Source: Zunongwangia profunda SM-A87
Lineage (GTDB): Bacteria; Bacteroidota; Bacteroidia; Flavobacteriales; Flavobacteriaceae
Length of the DNA stretch: 64,000 bases
NCBI RefSeq assembly: GCF_000023465.1
Contig: NC_014041.1
Span: 3,230,001 to 3,294,000 of the forward strand
Direction of reading: 5' to 3'
Translations under genes and position numbers: made by a program
Notes under the pieces: generated by a model
Told to the model about the DNA's origin: nothing
What the model saw: the letters and a program-made list of their open reading frames with translations, nothing else
Database searches by the model: none
Shown here: in pieces, positions 53,733 to 63,511 of the stretch
Numbering within the stretch: the stretch's first letter is position 1
Layout: each line of letters starts with the position of its first letter

Positions 53733-54770
53733 ATGAGCAAAAAGAAAAATAAAGTCGTTACCATTTACGACATTGCCAATCAGTTGAATTATTCTCCCAG
53801 CACCATTTCCAGAGCGCTTAAGAATCATAAGAGTATAGGAAAAGATACTACAAAGCAAATACAGGAGACGGCTAAAAAACTTGGATACCGACCTAATTCT
53901 TTAGCTGCAAGCCTTAGAAATAACAGGAGTAACAATATTGGTATCCTGATTGCGAGAATTAATCGCCCCTTTATTTCCTCATTAATTAGCGGTGTAGAAA
54001 ACTCAGCCCGGGCCGCAGGATATAATGTTCTTATTAGCCAATCTGATGATAACTATAAAAATGAAGTAGCCAATGCAAAGGCGCTTTACGATAGTCGCGT
54101 TTGCGGAATTGTAGCCTCTCTTAGTATGGAAACTAAAAATGTTGATCATTTCAAGCAATTTATTGAACAGGATATTCCGGTTGTTTTTGTAGACCGTGTA
54201 CCTTCAGATCTTAATAGCTATCGGGTTATTATCGATAATTATTCGGCTGCCTATAAAGCTACCGAGCATTTAATCCAGCAAGGATGTAAAAGAATCGCAC
54301 ATTTTGCGGGAGCACAACATCTTAATGTTTATAAATTAAGAAAAAATGGCTATATCGATGCATTAAAAGCTCACGATATCGCTCCAGATAAAGACTTACT
54401 GATTTATATGAATACCTTGAGTTTTGAAGAAGGTAAAGAGGCGACTTCTAAACTCCTAAACATGAAAAATCCACCAGATGGTATTTTTTCTTCTAATGAT
54501 ACCGCGGCAGTAAGTGCTATCATGCAGGCAAAAGAAAAAGGCGTTAAAATCCCTGATGAACTAGCGGTTATAGGATTTAACGATGATCCTTTAGCTTCTA
54601 TAGTAGAACCTGCCCTTTCTACAATTTCCCATCCCGCAATGAAGATGGGTGAATTATCTACCAAACGTATTTTAGAACATGCCGATAAAGAAATGGAAAA
54701 AGGAGTTTCTGAAATTACCATTCTGGACACCGAAGTCATAATAAGAGCTTCCAGCCAACGCATAAAATAA
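53733..54770 (+). CDS. LacI-family transcriptional regulator of the xylan/glucuronate locus
   Basis: 345 residues. Helix-turn-helix and hinge: VVTIYDIANQLNYSPSTISR then ALKNHKSIG and YRPNSLAASLRNNRSNNIGI. The periplasmic-binding-like sensor has DIPVVFVDRVPSDLNSYRVI, GCKRIAHFAGAQHLNV, PDGIFSSNDTAAVSAIMQ and AVIGFNDDPLASIVEPALST. ATG 53733 (MSKKKNKVV) places the HTH at the usual position; an upstream ATG at 53664 would add 23 residues that overlap the promoter. It is divergent from GH43 and convergent with the TRAP genes; the effector is probably a uronate or xylan-derived sugar. Confidence 0.88.
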   Translation: MSKKKNKVVTIYDIANQLNYSPSTISRALKNHKSIGKDTTKQIQETAKKLGYRPNSLAASLRNNRSNNIGILIARINRPFISSLISGVENSARAAGYNVLISQSDDNYKNEVANAKALYDSRVCGIVASLSMETKNVDHFKQFIEQDIPVVFVDRVPSDLNSYRVIIDNYSAAYKATEHLIQQGCKRIAHFAGAQHLNVYKLRKNGYIDALKAHDIAPDKDLLIYMNTLSFEEGKEATSKLLNMKNPPDGIFSSNDTAAVSAIMQAKEKGVKIPDELAVIGFNDDPLASIVEPALSTISHPAMKMGELSTKRILEHADKEMEKGVSEITILDTEVIIRASSQRIK

Positions 54771-54811
54771 GTGTATCCTATAACAATATAAAAAGGCTTC
54801 CCGAAAAGAGC

Positions 54812-56098
54812 TTAAAGGCCAAATAATTCAGGTAACCACAAGCTTAACTTCGGGAATAAAATAACCAGCATTAAAGAAATTAGCATTCCTACAAAAAGCG
54901 GCATCAAAGGCTTGATCACTTTTTTGATACTGGTATTGGCCACTCCTACTCCTATAAACAAAACCGACCCTACCGGTGGTGTACATAAACCAATGCATAA
55001 ATTTAATACCATGATTACCCCAAAATGAACTGGATCTATTCCTAAAGCTGTTACTACGGGTAGAAAAATAGGAGTAAATATAAGCACAGCGGGGGTCATA
55101 TCCATAAAAATCCCTATCACCAGTAGAATCAAATTAATCATAATCATCACGACAATGGGGTTATCACTGTACCCTAATAATGCTGAGGTTACCTGCTCTG
55201 GAATATCTGCATAAGACATTACCCAGGACATGGCTATACTCAAAGCAATAAGGATCATGACCAACGCAATGGTTTCAGCTGATTTTATCAGAATTCCTTT
55301 TAATTTATCTAAACTTAGCTCTTTATAAATCAAACCAAGAATTAAGCAATATACTACTGCTACCGATGAGGCTTCTGTTGCCGTAAAAATACCACCAACT
55401 ATTCCGCCAATAATCACTAATAATAACATCAAACTTGGTAAGGCATCCAAAAAACTTTTTAACACCTCACTGACCGAAGCTCGTTTAGCCGTAGGAAAAC
55501 CTTTTCGTTTTGCCCAAATTAAGGCAATGATCATCAAGATCAAACCCGTTAAAATCCCAGGAATATAACCTGCTAAGAATAATGCGCCTATACTCACCCC
55601 TCCGCTGGCTAAAGAATAGATTATAAAAATATTACTGGGTGGAATCAATAATCCCGTGGTTGCAGAGGTTACATTTACGGCCACACCATATTCTTTGGTA
55701 TATCCTTCTTCTTCCATTTTCGAACTCATAAAACTTCCGATTGCCGCCGCAGCTGCACCGGCTGAACCGGCAATAGCGCCAAACAGCATAGCTGCCACAA
55801 TATTAACATGGGCCAAACCGCCAGGTAAACTACCAACTAGTGACTTTGCGAAAACAATAAGACGCCTGGCAATCCCACCGCTATTCATTAAGTGCCCTGC
55901 CAAAATGAAAAACGGAATGGCTAATAATGAAAAGCTATCCAGCCCGGTAACCATACGCTGAGCTATAGTTGCCACTGCTGGTAAAGAATCGATACTAAAC
56001 AGCAGGGTGATTAAAGAAGCAATACCTATACTCCAGGCAACCGGGACTCTTATCCCAACTAGAATAATAAAACTAATAGCAAGTATAAATATTTCCAT
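54812..56098 (-). CDS. TRAP transporter large permease (DctM-type)
   Basis: Inner-membrane large subunit, 428 residues and about 12 helices, that moves substrate with a sodium gradient. Typical stretches are AIPFFILAGHLMNSGGIARR, AGSAGAAAAAIGSFMSSKM, TGLLIPPSNIFIIYSLASGG and NLCIGLCTPPVGSVLFIGVG. It is the last gene of the operon GH3-uxaC-dctP-dctQ-dctM, 2 bp after the small permease. Context points to glucuronate or related hexuronates as cargo. Confidence 0.9.
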   Translation of the reverse strand: MEIFILAISFIILVGIRVPVAWSIGIASLITLLFSIDSLPAVATIAQRMVTGLDSFSLLAIPFFILAGHLMNSGGIARRLIVFAKSLVGSLPGGLAHVNIVAAMLFGAIAGSAGAAAAAIGSFMSSKMEEEGYTKEYGVAVNVTSATTGLLIPPSNIFIIYSLASGGVSIGALFLAGYIPGILTGLILMIIALIWAKRKGFPTAKRASVSEVLKSFLDALPSLMLLLVIIGGIVGGIFTATEASSVAVVYCLILGLIYKELSLDKLKGILIKSAETIALVMILIALSIAMSWVMSYADIPEQVTSALLGYSDNPIVVMIMINLILLVIGIFMDMTPAVLIFTPIFLPVVTALGIDPVHFGVIMVLNLCIGLCTPPVGSVLFIGVGVANTSIKKVIKPLMPLFVGMLISLMLVILFPKLSLWLPELFGL

Positions 56099-56100
56099 CC

Positions 56101-56559
56101 TTATCGTTTTAAATCTTTAATTAGAAAACTTATCCGGTAAAAAAGTATACAGAAGCCTGTTATTGGCAAAATAAGGTAGATATACCCCATGGGAATTTCT
56201 AAAGCTGCTGAAGTTTGCCAAAGTTTAAAAGAAACATAAATATATCTAAAGCCACCTACTATAAAAATCGCGAACACAAATAAAACAATAAGCAAACTAA
56301 CGATCAGGTCCATAAGCCTACCGTATTTTTTAATCATCTTCTCTGGCCATAAATCGATAACAATATGCCCTTTTTTCCCCGAAACATATGCCGCTCCTAA
56401 CATGCTCACCCAAATAAGCAGAAACCGGGCAAGCTCTTCCGTCCAGGAACTTGGGCTATCCATTATATAACGCGCACCTACTCCCCATAATACCGTAATA
56501 AGCATTATGCTTAGTAAAACAACAATGATCCAGCCCAGATAAAAATCAAGTTTCTTCAT
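56101..56559 (-). CDS. TRAP transporter small permease (DctQ-type)
   Basis: 152 residues and four helices: LGWIIVVLLSIMLITVLWGV, then RYIMDSPSSWTEELARFLLIW (the DctQ signature region), LIVSLLIVLFVFAIFIVGGF and a last helix IYLILPITGFCILFYRISFL. It partners DctM and DctP; overlaps the end of the dctP-like gene by 4 bp and precedes dctM by 2 bp. Confidence 0.88.
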   Translation of the reverse strand: MKKLDFYLGWIIVVLLSIMLITVLWGVGARYIMDSPSSWTEELARFLLIWVSMLGAAYVSGKKGHIVIDLWPEKMIKKYGRLMDLIVSLLIVLFVFAIFIVGGFRYIYVSFKLWQTSAALEIPMGYIYLILPITGFCILFYRISFLIKDLKR

Positions 56560-57536
56560 GGTTGTATCGCTTTTATTTTCTGGATTAAATCGTATAAATC
56601 GGGATCTTCAGATTGCAGATCGGTAATAATCTGCTTACTTTCTTTTTTGAATACTTCAATATCCGGTCGAGTAACTTTCACTCCTGCCTGTGTGACAGCT
56701 TCAAGCGATTCTTTTTCGGCCGTTTCCCACAATTTGCGCTGTTCTATCGCTGCTTCCTGAGCACTGATGCTTAGCACTTCTTTTTCTTCTTCTGATAATT
56801 CTGAATAAATAATAGAACTCATGACCAAAATATCTGGCAACGAACTATGCTCATCTAAGCATAGATTCTTACAGATTTCATAATGCTTAGAAGAATAGAA
56901 GCTGGGCAGATTATTTTCGGCAGCATCCACCACGCCCTGCTGTAAAGACGTATACAGTTCTCCCCAGGAAACCGGTGTTGGTGAACCTCCCAGTGCACTA
57001 ACCAGCTTAATGGCCGTTGGGCTCTGCATCACCCTCACCTTTAATCCTTTTAAGTCTGAAGGTTCCCTGATTGGAGTATCTTTAGTATAAAAGCTACGGC
57101 TACCGGCATCAAAATAAGTTAATCCATGTAACCAGTATTTTTCTCCATCAGCCAAGAGATCTTTCCCTAAATCACTATCATATAAAGCGTAGCGTTGTTC
57201 TTTCGATTCAAATAGATAAGGATACCCAAAAACCTTGAGTTTTGGTGAAAAATTTTCCATTACTGCTGAGGAAACTTTGGTCATGGCCAAACTTCCCAGT
57301 TGCAGTAATTCTAAACATTCCCGCTCTGATCCTAACTGACTGCTGGGATATATCTTTATTTTCATTTTACCGTCAGAATGAAAAGCCACTCTTTCGGCAA
57401 AATATTGCATTGCTTTGTGCACAGGATGATTATTACTGAGACTATGGGCAAGTTTTAATTCTTTTACTGAAGAATCTACATTACATCCAAATAGTAATAA
57501 TAATCCGAAAACAAAAAACAATCTTTTAATCATCAT
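56556..57536 (-). CDS. TRAP transporter substrate-binding lipoprotein (DctP-type)
   Basis: 326 residues, lipoprotein signal LFFVFGLLLLFGCNVDSS. Family blocks include LKLAHSLSNNHPVHKAMQYF, IYPSSQLGSERECLELLQLG, TKDTPIREPSDLKGLKVRVM with the carboxylate-binding Arg, and GWGELYTSLQQG-like SWGELYTSLQQGVVDAAENN. It captures an acidic sugar in the periplasm for the DctQM channel. Between uxaC (30 bp gap) and dctQ (overlap), so hexuronate is the likely ligand. Confidence 0.9.
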   Translation of the reverse strand: MMIKRLFFVFGLLLLFGCNVDSSVKELKLAHSLSNNHPVHKAMQYFAERVAFHSDGKMKIKIYPSSQLGSERECLELLQLGSLAMTKVSSAVMENFSPKLKVFGYPYLFESKEQRYALYDSDLGKDLLADGEKYWLHGLTYFDAGSRSFYTKDTPIREPSDLKGLKVRVMQSPTAIKLVSALGGSPTPVSWGELYTSLQQGVVDAAENNLPSFYSSKHYEICKNLCLDEHSSLPDILVMSSIIYSELSEEEKEVLSISAQEAAIEQRKLWETAEKESLEAVTQAGVKVTRPDIEVFKKESKQIITDLQSEDPDLYDLIQKIKAIQP

Positions 57537-57566
57537 TGTAATGATTTCGCTTTATAACTTTCATCT

Positions 57567-58964
57567 CTAAAACTTAAAATAATCCTTGGCATTGACATAA
57601 CAAATATTGGCAATGGTACTTCCTACCAAATCCATATCCTGGGGTAATTCACCCGAAGCCATTTCTTTTCCGAAGAGGTTACACAACACCCTTCTAAAAT
57701 ATTCGTGCCTTGGGAACGAAAGAAAGCTTCTGGAATCGGTTAACATCCCAATAAAACAGCTAATTAAACCCATATTGGAAAGCGCATTCATTTGCTTTTC
57801 CATTCCGTCTTTCTGGTCCAAAAACCACCAACCCGAGCCCCATTGTACTTTGCCTTTTACGCTGCCATCGTTAAAGTTACCAATCATGGTGGCAAATACT
57901 TCATTATCGGCAGGATTCAGGTTATATAAAATAGTTTTGGTCAGTTTATCTTTTCCATCTAAGGTATTCAAAAATCGGGACAATTTTTCGGCCTGACTAT
58001 AATCGCCTATCGAATCCCAACCGGTATCGGGCCCTAATTGCGCTAACATTCGTTTGTTGTTATTCCGAAGCGCACCTAAATGGAATTGTTGCACCCATCC
58101 AAATTGATGGTAGGTTTCACTTAAAAACAGTAAAATCGCAGTTTTAAATTTTTCAGCATCTGTGGCTGAAACCTCTTTTCCGGAAAGCTTGTTTTTAAAA
58201 ATCGCATTGATTTCAGCTTCAGTAAATTCAGCAAAAGACATTGCGTTTAATCCGTGATCACACAATTTACAGCCATTTTCATCAAAATACTCGATACGCT
58301 TCTGTAACGCATCTTTTAAATCTTGAAAACTCTGAATATCAACCTCAGCAACTTTTCCTAATTCTTGTAGATAATCGGTGTAGCCTTCTGCATCAATCAA
58401 GATGGATTTATCGGGACGAAAAGCGGTACTTACTTTAATGCCAATATTTTGTTGCTTGATGCTTTGGTGATGTTTTAAATCGTCTGTAGGATCTTCAGTA
58501 GTACAAAGCGTTTCCACATTCATCTGCTTTAACAATCCTCTACACGAATTTTCTTGTTGCTGCAATTGTGCATTTACGTTTTTATAAATGGTAGAAGCAT
58601 TGTTTTCATTCAGCAATTCATCAATCCCGAAATAACGTTTTAATTCTAAATGCGTCCAATGATACAATGGATTGCGAAGCGTGTGCGGAACGGTTTTCCC
58701 CCAGGCTTCAAATTTTTCTTGATCACTGGCATCACCGGTAATGTATTTTTCATTGACCCCCAAGGTTCGCATCGCACGCCATTTGTAATGATCGCCATTA
58801 AGCCAAACACGAGAAATATTTTCGAATTGTGTATCGGCCTCAATTTGCGCGGGAGGTAGGTGGTTATGATAATCGATAATCGGTTGGTTTTTGGCATACT
58901 GATGGTATAATTCTTCAGCATATTTATTTTCCAACAAAAAATTATCTGTTATAAAGGTTTTCAT
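57567..58964 (-). CDS. uxaC: uronate (glucuronate/galacturonate) isomerase
   Basis: Turns D-glucuronate into D-fructuronate, the first intracellular step of uronate use. 465 residues, standard length. Metal ligands in IIDYHNHLPPAQIEADTQFE near the start, LNGDHYKWRAMRTLGVNEKY, TTEDPTDDLKHH, and LGALRNNNKRMLAQLGPDTG with later SFPRHEYFRRVLCNLFG. It starts 5 bp after GH3 and precedes the TRAP genes, tying import to catabolism. Confidence 0.95.
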   Translation of the reverse strand: MKTFITDNFLLENKYAEELYHQYAKNQPIIDYHNHLPPAQIEADTQFENISRVWLNGDHYKWRAMRTLGVNEKYITGDASDQEKFEAWGKTVPHTLRNPLYHWTHLELKRYFGIDELLNENNASTIYKNVNAQLQQQENSCRGLLKQMNVETLCTTEDPTDDLKHHQSIKQQNIGIKVSTAFRPDKSILIDAEGYTDYLQELGKVAEVDIQSFQDLKDALQKRIEYFDENGCKLCDHGLNAMSFAEFTEAEINAIFKNKLSGKEVSATDAEKFKTAILLFLSETYHQFGWVQQFHLGALRNNNKRMLAQLGPDTGWDSIGDYSQAEKLSRFLNTLDGKDKLTKTILYNLNPADNEVFATMIGNFNDGSVKGKVQWGSGWWFLDQKDGMEKQMNALSNMGLISCFIGMLTDSRSFLSFPRHEYFRRVLCNLFGKEMASGELPQDMDLVGSTIANICYVNAKDYFKF

Positions 58965-58968
58965 ATTC

Positions 58969-61176
58969 TTATTTTAGCTGAAATTGGATCTTTTTTAGCG
59001 CTTTTTTTCCTAGTTCTTCATTTCTCTTCAACGGACTGCTACCACCTATATAAATTTCAAAAGCTCCTTTTTCCAGCTTTTCCTTTCCGTTGTCATCAAT
59101 AAAACTCAACATTTCAGGAGTAATTTCAAAAGTCAGTTCTTTTGATTCCCCTCTTTTAAGATGAATATTTTTAAAAGCTACCAGTTCGAAATTAGGTACA
59201 CGAGAAGAAGCTTTTACATCCTTTAAGTATACCTGCACCACTTCATCGGCTTCAAAATCACCAGTATTTGTTACACTAATACGAGCTTCTACTGATTCTT
59301 TTTTCTTTATTTTATCCTTAGATAATTTAATTTCAGAATACTCAAAATCGGTATAACTTAAACCATAACCAAAGGGATACATGGGTACTACATCCATATA
59401 TTTATAAGTTCTACCCTCCATCGTATAATCTTCGTAGGCGGGAAGATCTTCAATAGTCATTGGGAAAGTGATTGGCAATCTACCTGAAGGTGAATTTTTA
59501 CCGAAAATGATATCGGCAACAGCGTTCCCGCCTTCTTCCCCAGGGTACCAAACCAGTAATACCGCATCTGCAAGTTTATGTACTTCAGTTAAGTTCATCG
59601 GACTACCACCGGTTACAATAGCAACTACCGGGCGATCTTCTGCCGCCTCGCTAACTTTTTGTAAATAATCGATCTGGTTTTGCGGTAAATTATAATCCAT
59701 ACGATCACCAAACGTTGGGGAAGCAATAGATTCTCCTTCTTCACCTTCTAAAAGTCCAGAAATTCCCATCACCACAAAGGTAGCATCGCTATTTCCGGCA
59801 TTCGGCGAAGCCCAGTCCTGTGGATTTTCATTGGGAAGATTAAGCCTTGTTCCCATTCTGTATTGTAACTGACTCTCAGGTTTTATAGCTTTTGCGATGC
59901 CTTCTAAAACGGTTACCATATCCGGGTTTACTCCGTGATAATTGCCTAACAACACCTCAATATTCGTAGCATTTGGACCTGTTATAAAGTATTTTGAAAG
60001 ATTGTTCTTTAACGGAAGAACTCCGTCATTTTTAAGAAGAACGATAGACTTTCGAGCCGTTTCCCTGGCTAAAGCTCTATGCTCGTCACTATTCATCACC
60101 TCAACCCCAATTTTATTATAAGGATTGCTTTCTTCAGGGTCAAACAAACCTAATTTAAACCGGGTTTCTAATAATTTATGCAAACGTTTATCAACCAATT
60201 CTTCTGAAACCAAACCGTCTTCTACCGCTTTTGCTAAAAAATTATAGGTATCTCCACAATTTAATTCTATACCTACTTCTACGGCTAAAGCAGCAGCAGC
60301 TTCTGGTGATTCTACAATATCGTGACCGCTTACAAAATCCTGTAGCGCCCAGCAATCACTCACCACATGGCCATTAAAGCCCCATTTATCTCTAAGAATA
60401 TCATTTATTAGGCGGTTATTCGCGCAACAAGGTTCGCCATTCGTGCTGTTATAAGCGCACATGATCGTTTCTACATTGGCATCTACCAAAGTTTTAAAAG
60501 CCGGCAGATAAGTTTCCCAAAGATCTTTTTCACTTACATCTGCATTAAACTCATGCCTTAATTTCTCTGGCCCACTGTGCACTGCATAATGTTTTGCCGC
60601 AGCAGCCGTTTTTAGATATTTATCATTATCACCCTGTAAACCTTTTACAAAGGCTTCTCCCAATTTGGAAGTTAAATAAGGATCTTCACCATAAGTTTCC
60701 TGACCTCTACCCCATCGCGGATCCCTAAATATATTCACGTTAGGCGTCCAAAATGTTAGTCCGCCATATTTTCTATGATAACCATGTTTTACCGCATTAT
60801 TGAAATTAGCACGTGCTTCATCTGAAATCGCTGTAGATACTTTTAAAATTAAATCGTCATCAAAAGTAGCCCCCATCCCGATAGCCTGAGGAAATACAGT
60901 AGCTACCCCAGATCTTCCCAAACCGTGTAAAGCTTCATTCCACCAATCATAAGCAGGAATTCCCAATCTTTCAATGGCGGGACTGGCATTTAGCATTTGC
61001 TGTGCTTTCTCTTCTAACGTAAGCCGACTTATTAAATCGTCTATTCTCTCGTCCATTGATAAATCTGTATCGTAAAAATCAAATTCAGATTTATCGATTT
61101 TGGTCTGCTGGGCATGCATGATTGCCGTTAAAAATAGCATTAACATGATAGCAAAGAGCTGTCTATATTTTTTCAT
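58969..61176 (-). CDS. GH3-family beta-glycosidase (beta-xylosidase/beta-glucosidase)
   Basis: 735 residues with signal RQLFAIMLMLFLTAIMHAQQ. GH3 N domain: AYDWWNEALHGLGRSGVATV, VNIFRDPRWGRGQETYGEDP and AAKHYAVHSG; nucleophile Asp in HVVSDCWALQDF. GH3 C domain: SIVLLKNDGVLPLK and AVLLVWYPGEEGGNAVADII. A fibronectin III-like domain ends the protein (DEVVQVYLKDVKASSRVPNF). The SDCxALQD sequence and the setting favour xylo-oligosaccharide as substrate. It is the first gene of the operon leading to uxaC and the TRAP system, and divergent from GH67. Confidence 0.92.
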   Translation of the reverse strand: MKKYRQLFAIMLMLFLTAIMHAQQTKIDKSEFDFYDTDLSMDERIDDLISRLTLEEKAQQMLNASPAIERLGIPAYDWWNEALHGLGRSGVATVFPQAIGMGATFDDDLILKVSTAISDEARANFNNAVKHGYHRKYGGLTFWTPNVNIFRDPRWGRGQETYGEDPYLTSKLGEAFVKGLQGDNDKYLKTAAAAKHYAVHSGPEKLRHEFNADVSEKDLWETYLPAFKTLVDANVETIMCAYNSTNGEPCCANNRLINDILRDKWGFNGHVVSDCWALQDFVSGHDIVESPEAAAALAVEVGIELNCGDTYNFLAKAVEDGLVSEELVDKRLHKLLETRFKLGLFDPEESNPYNKIGVEVMNSDEHRALARETARKSIVLLKNDGVLPLKNNLSKYFITGPNATNIEVLLGNYHGVNPDMVTVLEGIAKAIKPESQLQYRMGTRLNLPNENPQDWASPNAGNSDATFVVMGISGLLEGEEGESIASPTFGDRMDYNLPQNQIDYLQKVSEAAEDRPVVAIVTGGSPMNLTEVHKLADAVLLVWYPGEEGGNAVADIIFGKNSPSGRLPITFPMTIEDLPAYEDYTMEGRTYKYMDVVPMYPFGYGLSYTDFEYSEIKLSKDKIKKKESVEARISVTNTGDFEADEVVQVYLKDVKASSRVPNFELVAFKNIHLKRGESKELTFEITPEMLSFIDDNGKEKLEKGAFEIYIGGSSPLKRNEELGKKALKKIQFQLK

Positions 61177-61259
61177 TATTGATAATATTTACAGTTTAAT
61201 TTTAACATAAATCGATTAATGAGGTGAGTTAACAAATAAAACATAAAATCAAATTAAAA

Positions 61260-61273
61260 ACAACCGATTGCGT
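61260..61273. promoter_or_regulatory. LacI-type operator-like site, GH3/GH67 divergent promoter region
   Basis: ACAACCGATTGCGT is the reverse-orientation form of GCAATCGGTTGC found at the LacI regulator promoter, with one change in the outer base. It lies 84 bp upstream of the GH3 start. Confidence 0.6.
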
Positions 61274-61316
61274 AAATTATTTTGTTTACACTCTTTTTTT
61301 ACATAATTTTCAATCC

Positions 61317-61328
61317 GCAATCGTTTGT
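61317..61328. promoter_or_regulatory. second LacI-type operator-like site before GH67
   Basis: GCAATCGTTTGT, CG-centred like the other sites, 57 bp centre-to-centre from the site at 61260 and 23 bp before the GH67 start codon. A pair of sites between divergent genes would allow joint repression. Confidence 0.55.
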
Positions 61329-61350
61329 TTAGTTAAATCAAGGTCTCAAA

Positions 61351-63504
61351 ATGAAAAAAAACATACTCTGCTTATTTCTAATAGTGATTAGCTCCCTTTC
61401 TTTTAGTCAAAATCCTTATGATCTGTGGCTGCAATATGATAATATTGAAGAACAGCATATTCTTGAAACCTATAAAAATCAGGTTTCTAATATCTACTTA
61501 AGTTTAAATTCGGCTACCGGCACTGTTATTAAGGAAGAAATCCAAAAAGCTTTTAAAGGTTTATTGGGTATTGAACCAAAATTCGATTCCAAAACACCTA
61601 ATATTATCATTTCTACGCTCGACAAGTTAGATCCCTCGTTACAAAAAAAGCTACCTGAAATCTCCAAAATGAATGATGAAGCTTATGTTATCCAATATAT
61701 TTCAGATAGCAAAGATGCACAAATCATCATTTCAGCTATTACAGAGAAGGGCTTATTATATGGCGTTTTCAACTTCATTAAGCAAATGCAATTGCGCAAT
61801 GACTTATCAAAATTATCAATATCGGATTCGCCTAAAATTCAAAAAAGACTTTTAAATCATTGGGATAATCTGGATAGAAGTGTGGAACGCGGATATGCCG
61901 GATTCTCTATCTGGGATTGGTATTTATTACCTGAATTGATAAAACAGGAATATATCGATTATGCCAGAGCCAACGCCTCTATAGGGATTAACGGTACTGT
62001 ACTCACTAACGTAAACTCTAATGCTTTGGTATTAAGCCCAAGATATATTCAAAAACTAAAAGCGCTGGCTGATGTTTTTAGACCTTATGGCATTCAGGTT
62101 TATCTAACCGCAAGATTTTCGGCACCTATAGAAACCGGTGATTTAGAAACGGCCGATCCTCTTAATGCTGAAGTTAAGCAATGGTGGAAAAATAAAGCTG
62201 ACGAGATTTATGCTGCAATCCCCGATTTTGGAGGCTTTTTAGTAAAGGCGAACTCTGAAGGACAGCCAGGTCCAAATAACTACGGAAGGTCTCACGTAGA
62301 TGGTGCAAATATGCTTGCTGAAGCTGTTGCTCCTCACAATGGGATTATCATGTGGCGTGCTTTTGTATATTCTGAAGAAAAACCTGAAGACCGCGCAAAA
62401 CAGGCCTATTCAGAATTTAAACCTTTTGATGGAAAATTTAAGGATAATGTGTTGGTTCAGGTAAAAAATGGAGCTATCGATTTTCAGCCACGAGAACCTT
62501 TCCATCCTTTATTTGGTGCCATGCCAAACACTCCTTTAATGATGGAATTTCAGATCACACAGGAATATCTGGGCGGAATGTCTCATTTGGTCTTCCTACC
62601 TCAACTTTTTGAAGAAGTTTTAGAAGAAGACACCTATACACAAGGCAAAGGAAGCACAGTAGCCAAAATAATAGATGGACAACTAAGCAATAAAAAGCTT
62701 ACCGGGATGGCGGGTGTAGCTAATATAGGAACGGCAAAAAACTGGACGGGCCATCCTTTTGGTCAGGCAAACTGGTATGGCTTCGGCAGGCTTGCCTGGG
62801 ATCCGGAAACCAGTGCTAAAACCATAGCACAAGATTGGCTTAAAATGACCTTTACGAATGATAGCGATTTTGTAGATCCTATGACCAGATTATTACTAGA
62901 ATCCAGAGAAGCGGTCGTTAATTATATGACGCCGCTTGGATTACATCATATTATGGCAGCAAATCATCATCAGGGCCCCGGGCCATGGGTTAAAGATATG
63001 CCCAGACCAGATTGGACATCAGTATATTATCATAAAGCAGCCGCAGACGGAATTGGCTTTGACAGAACTTCAAGCGGAAGTAATGCCTTAGAGCAATACG
63101 CCCCGGAAATTCAGAAAAAATATAGTGATCCCGCAACAACTCCAGACAAATATCTGCTTTGGTTTCATCATTTACCCTGGGACTATAAAATGAAAAGTGG
63201 AAAAACACTTTGGTATGAAATTGCAGCGCATTATCAAAAAGGAGTTGAACAGGTTGAGGGTATGCAGAAAACCTGGCAAAAAATGCAGAAATATGTAAAT
63301 CCGCAGGTTTTCGAAAAAACAAATATGCTCTTGAACATCCAGTTAAAAGAAGCTAAACAATGGAGAAATGCTTGCCTGCTTTATTTTCAGCAATTTTCGA
63401 AAATGGATTTCCCGGATTTCATTCCTGAAATGACAAAAGACCTAAACTATTATAAATCATTGAAGCTGCCTTATGCTCCCGGTATAAGCCCTTCATGGAA
63501 TTAA
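61351..63504 (+). CDS. alpha-glucuronidase (GH67)
   Basis: Releases (4-O-methyl)glucuronate from the non-reducing end of aldouronic acids derived from xylan. 717 residues with signal NILCLFLIVISSLSFSQ. GH67 N domain, residues about 25-150; catalytic (beta/alpha)8 barrel with LLNHWDNLDRSVERGYAGFS, LVKANSEGQPGPNNYGRSHV (conserved Glu) and NGIIMWRAFVYSEEKPEDRA; C domain with HHQGPGPWVKDMPRPDWTSV and DPATTPDKYLLWFHHLPWDY. Export suggests periplasmic action on imported oligosaccharides, consistent with a TRAP importer for the freed uronate. It heads a plus-strand operon with an SDR. Confidence 0.95.
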   Translation: MKKNILCLFLIVISSLSFSQNPYDLWLQYDNIEEQHILETYKNQVSNIYLSLNSATGTVIKEEIQKAFKGLLGIEPKFDSKTPNIIISTLDKLDPSLQKKLPEISKMNDEAYVIQYISDSKDAQIIISAITEKGLLYGVFNFIKQMQLRNDLSKLSISDSPKIQKRLLNHWDNLDRSVERGYAGFSIWDWYLLPELIKQEYIDYARANASIGINGTVLTNVNSNALVLSPRYIQKLKALADVFRPYGIQVYLTARFSAPIETGDLETADPLNAEVKQWWKNKADEIYAAIPDFGGFLVKANSEGQPGPNNYGRSHVDGANMLAEAVAPHNGIIMWRAFVYSEEKPEDRAKQAYSEFKPFDGKFKDNVLVQVKNGAIDFQPREPFHPLFGAMPNTPLMMEFQITQEYLGGMSHLVFLPQLFEEVLEEDTYTQGKGSTVAKIIDGQLSNKKLTGMAGVANIGTAKNWTGHPFGQANWYGFGRLAWDPETSAKTIAQDWLKMTFTNDSDFVDPMTRLLLESREAVVNYMTPLGLHHIMAANHHQGPGPWVKDMPRPDWTSVYYHKAAADGIGFDRTSSGSNALEQYAPEIQKKYSDPATTPDKYLLWFHHLPWDYKMKSGKTLWYEIAAHYQKGVEQVEGMQKTWQKMQKYVNPQVFEKTNMLLNIQLKEAKQWRNACLLYFQQFSKMDFPDFIPEMTKDLNYYKSLKLPYAPGISPSWN

Positions 63505-63511
63505 AAATGAT

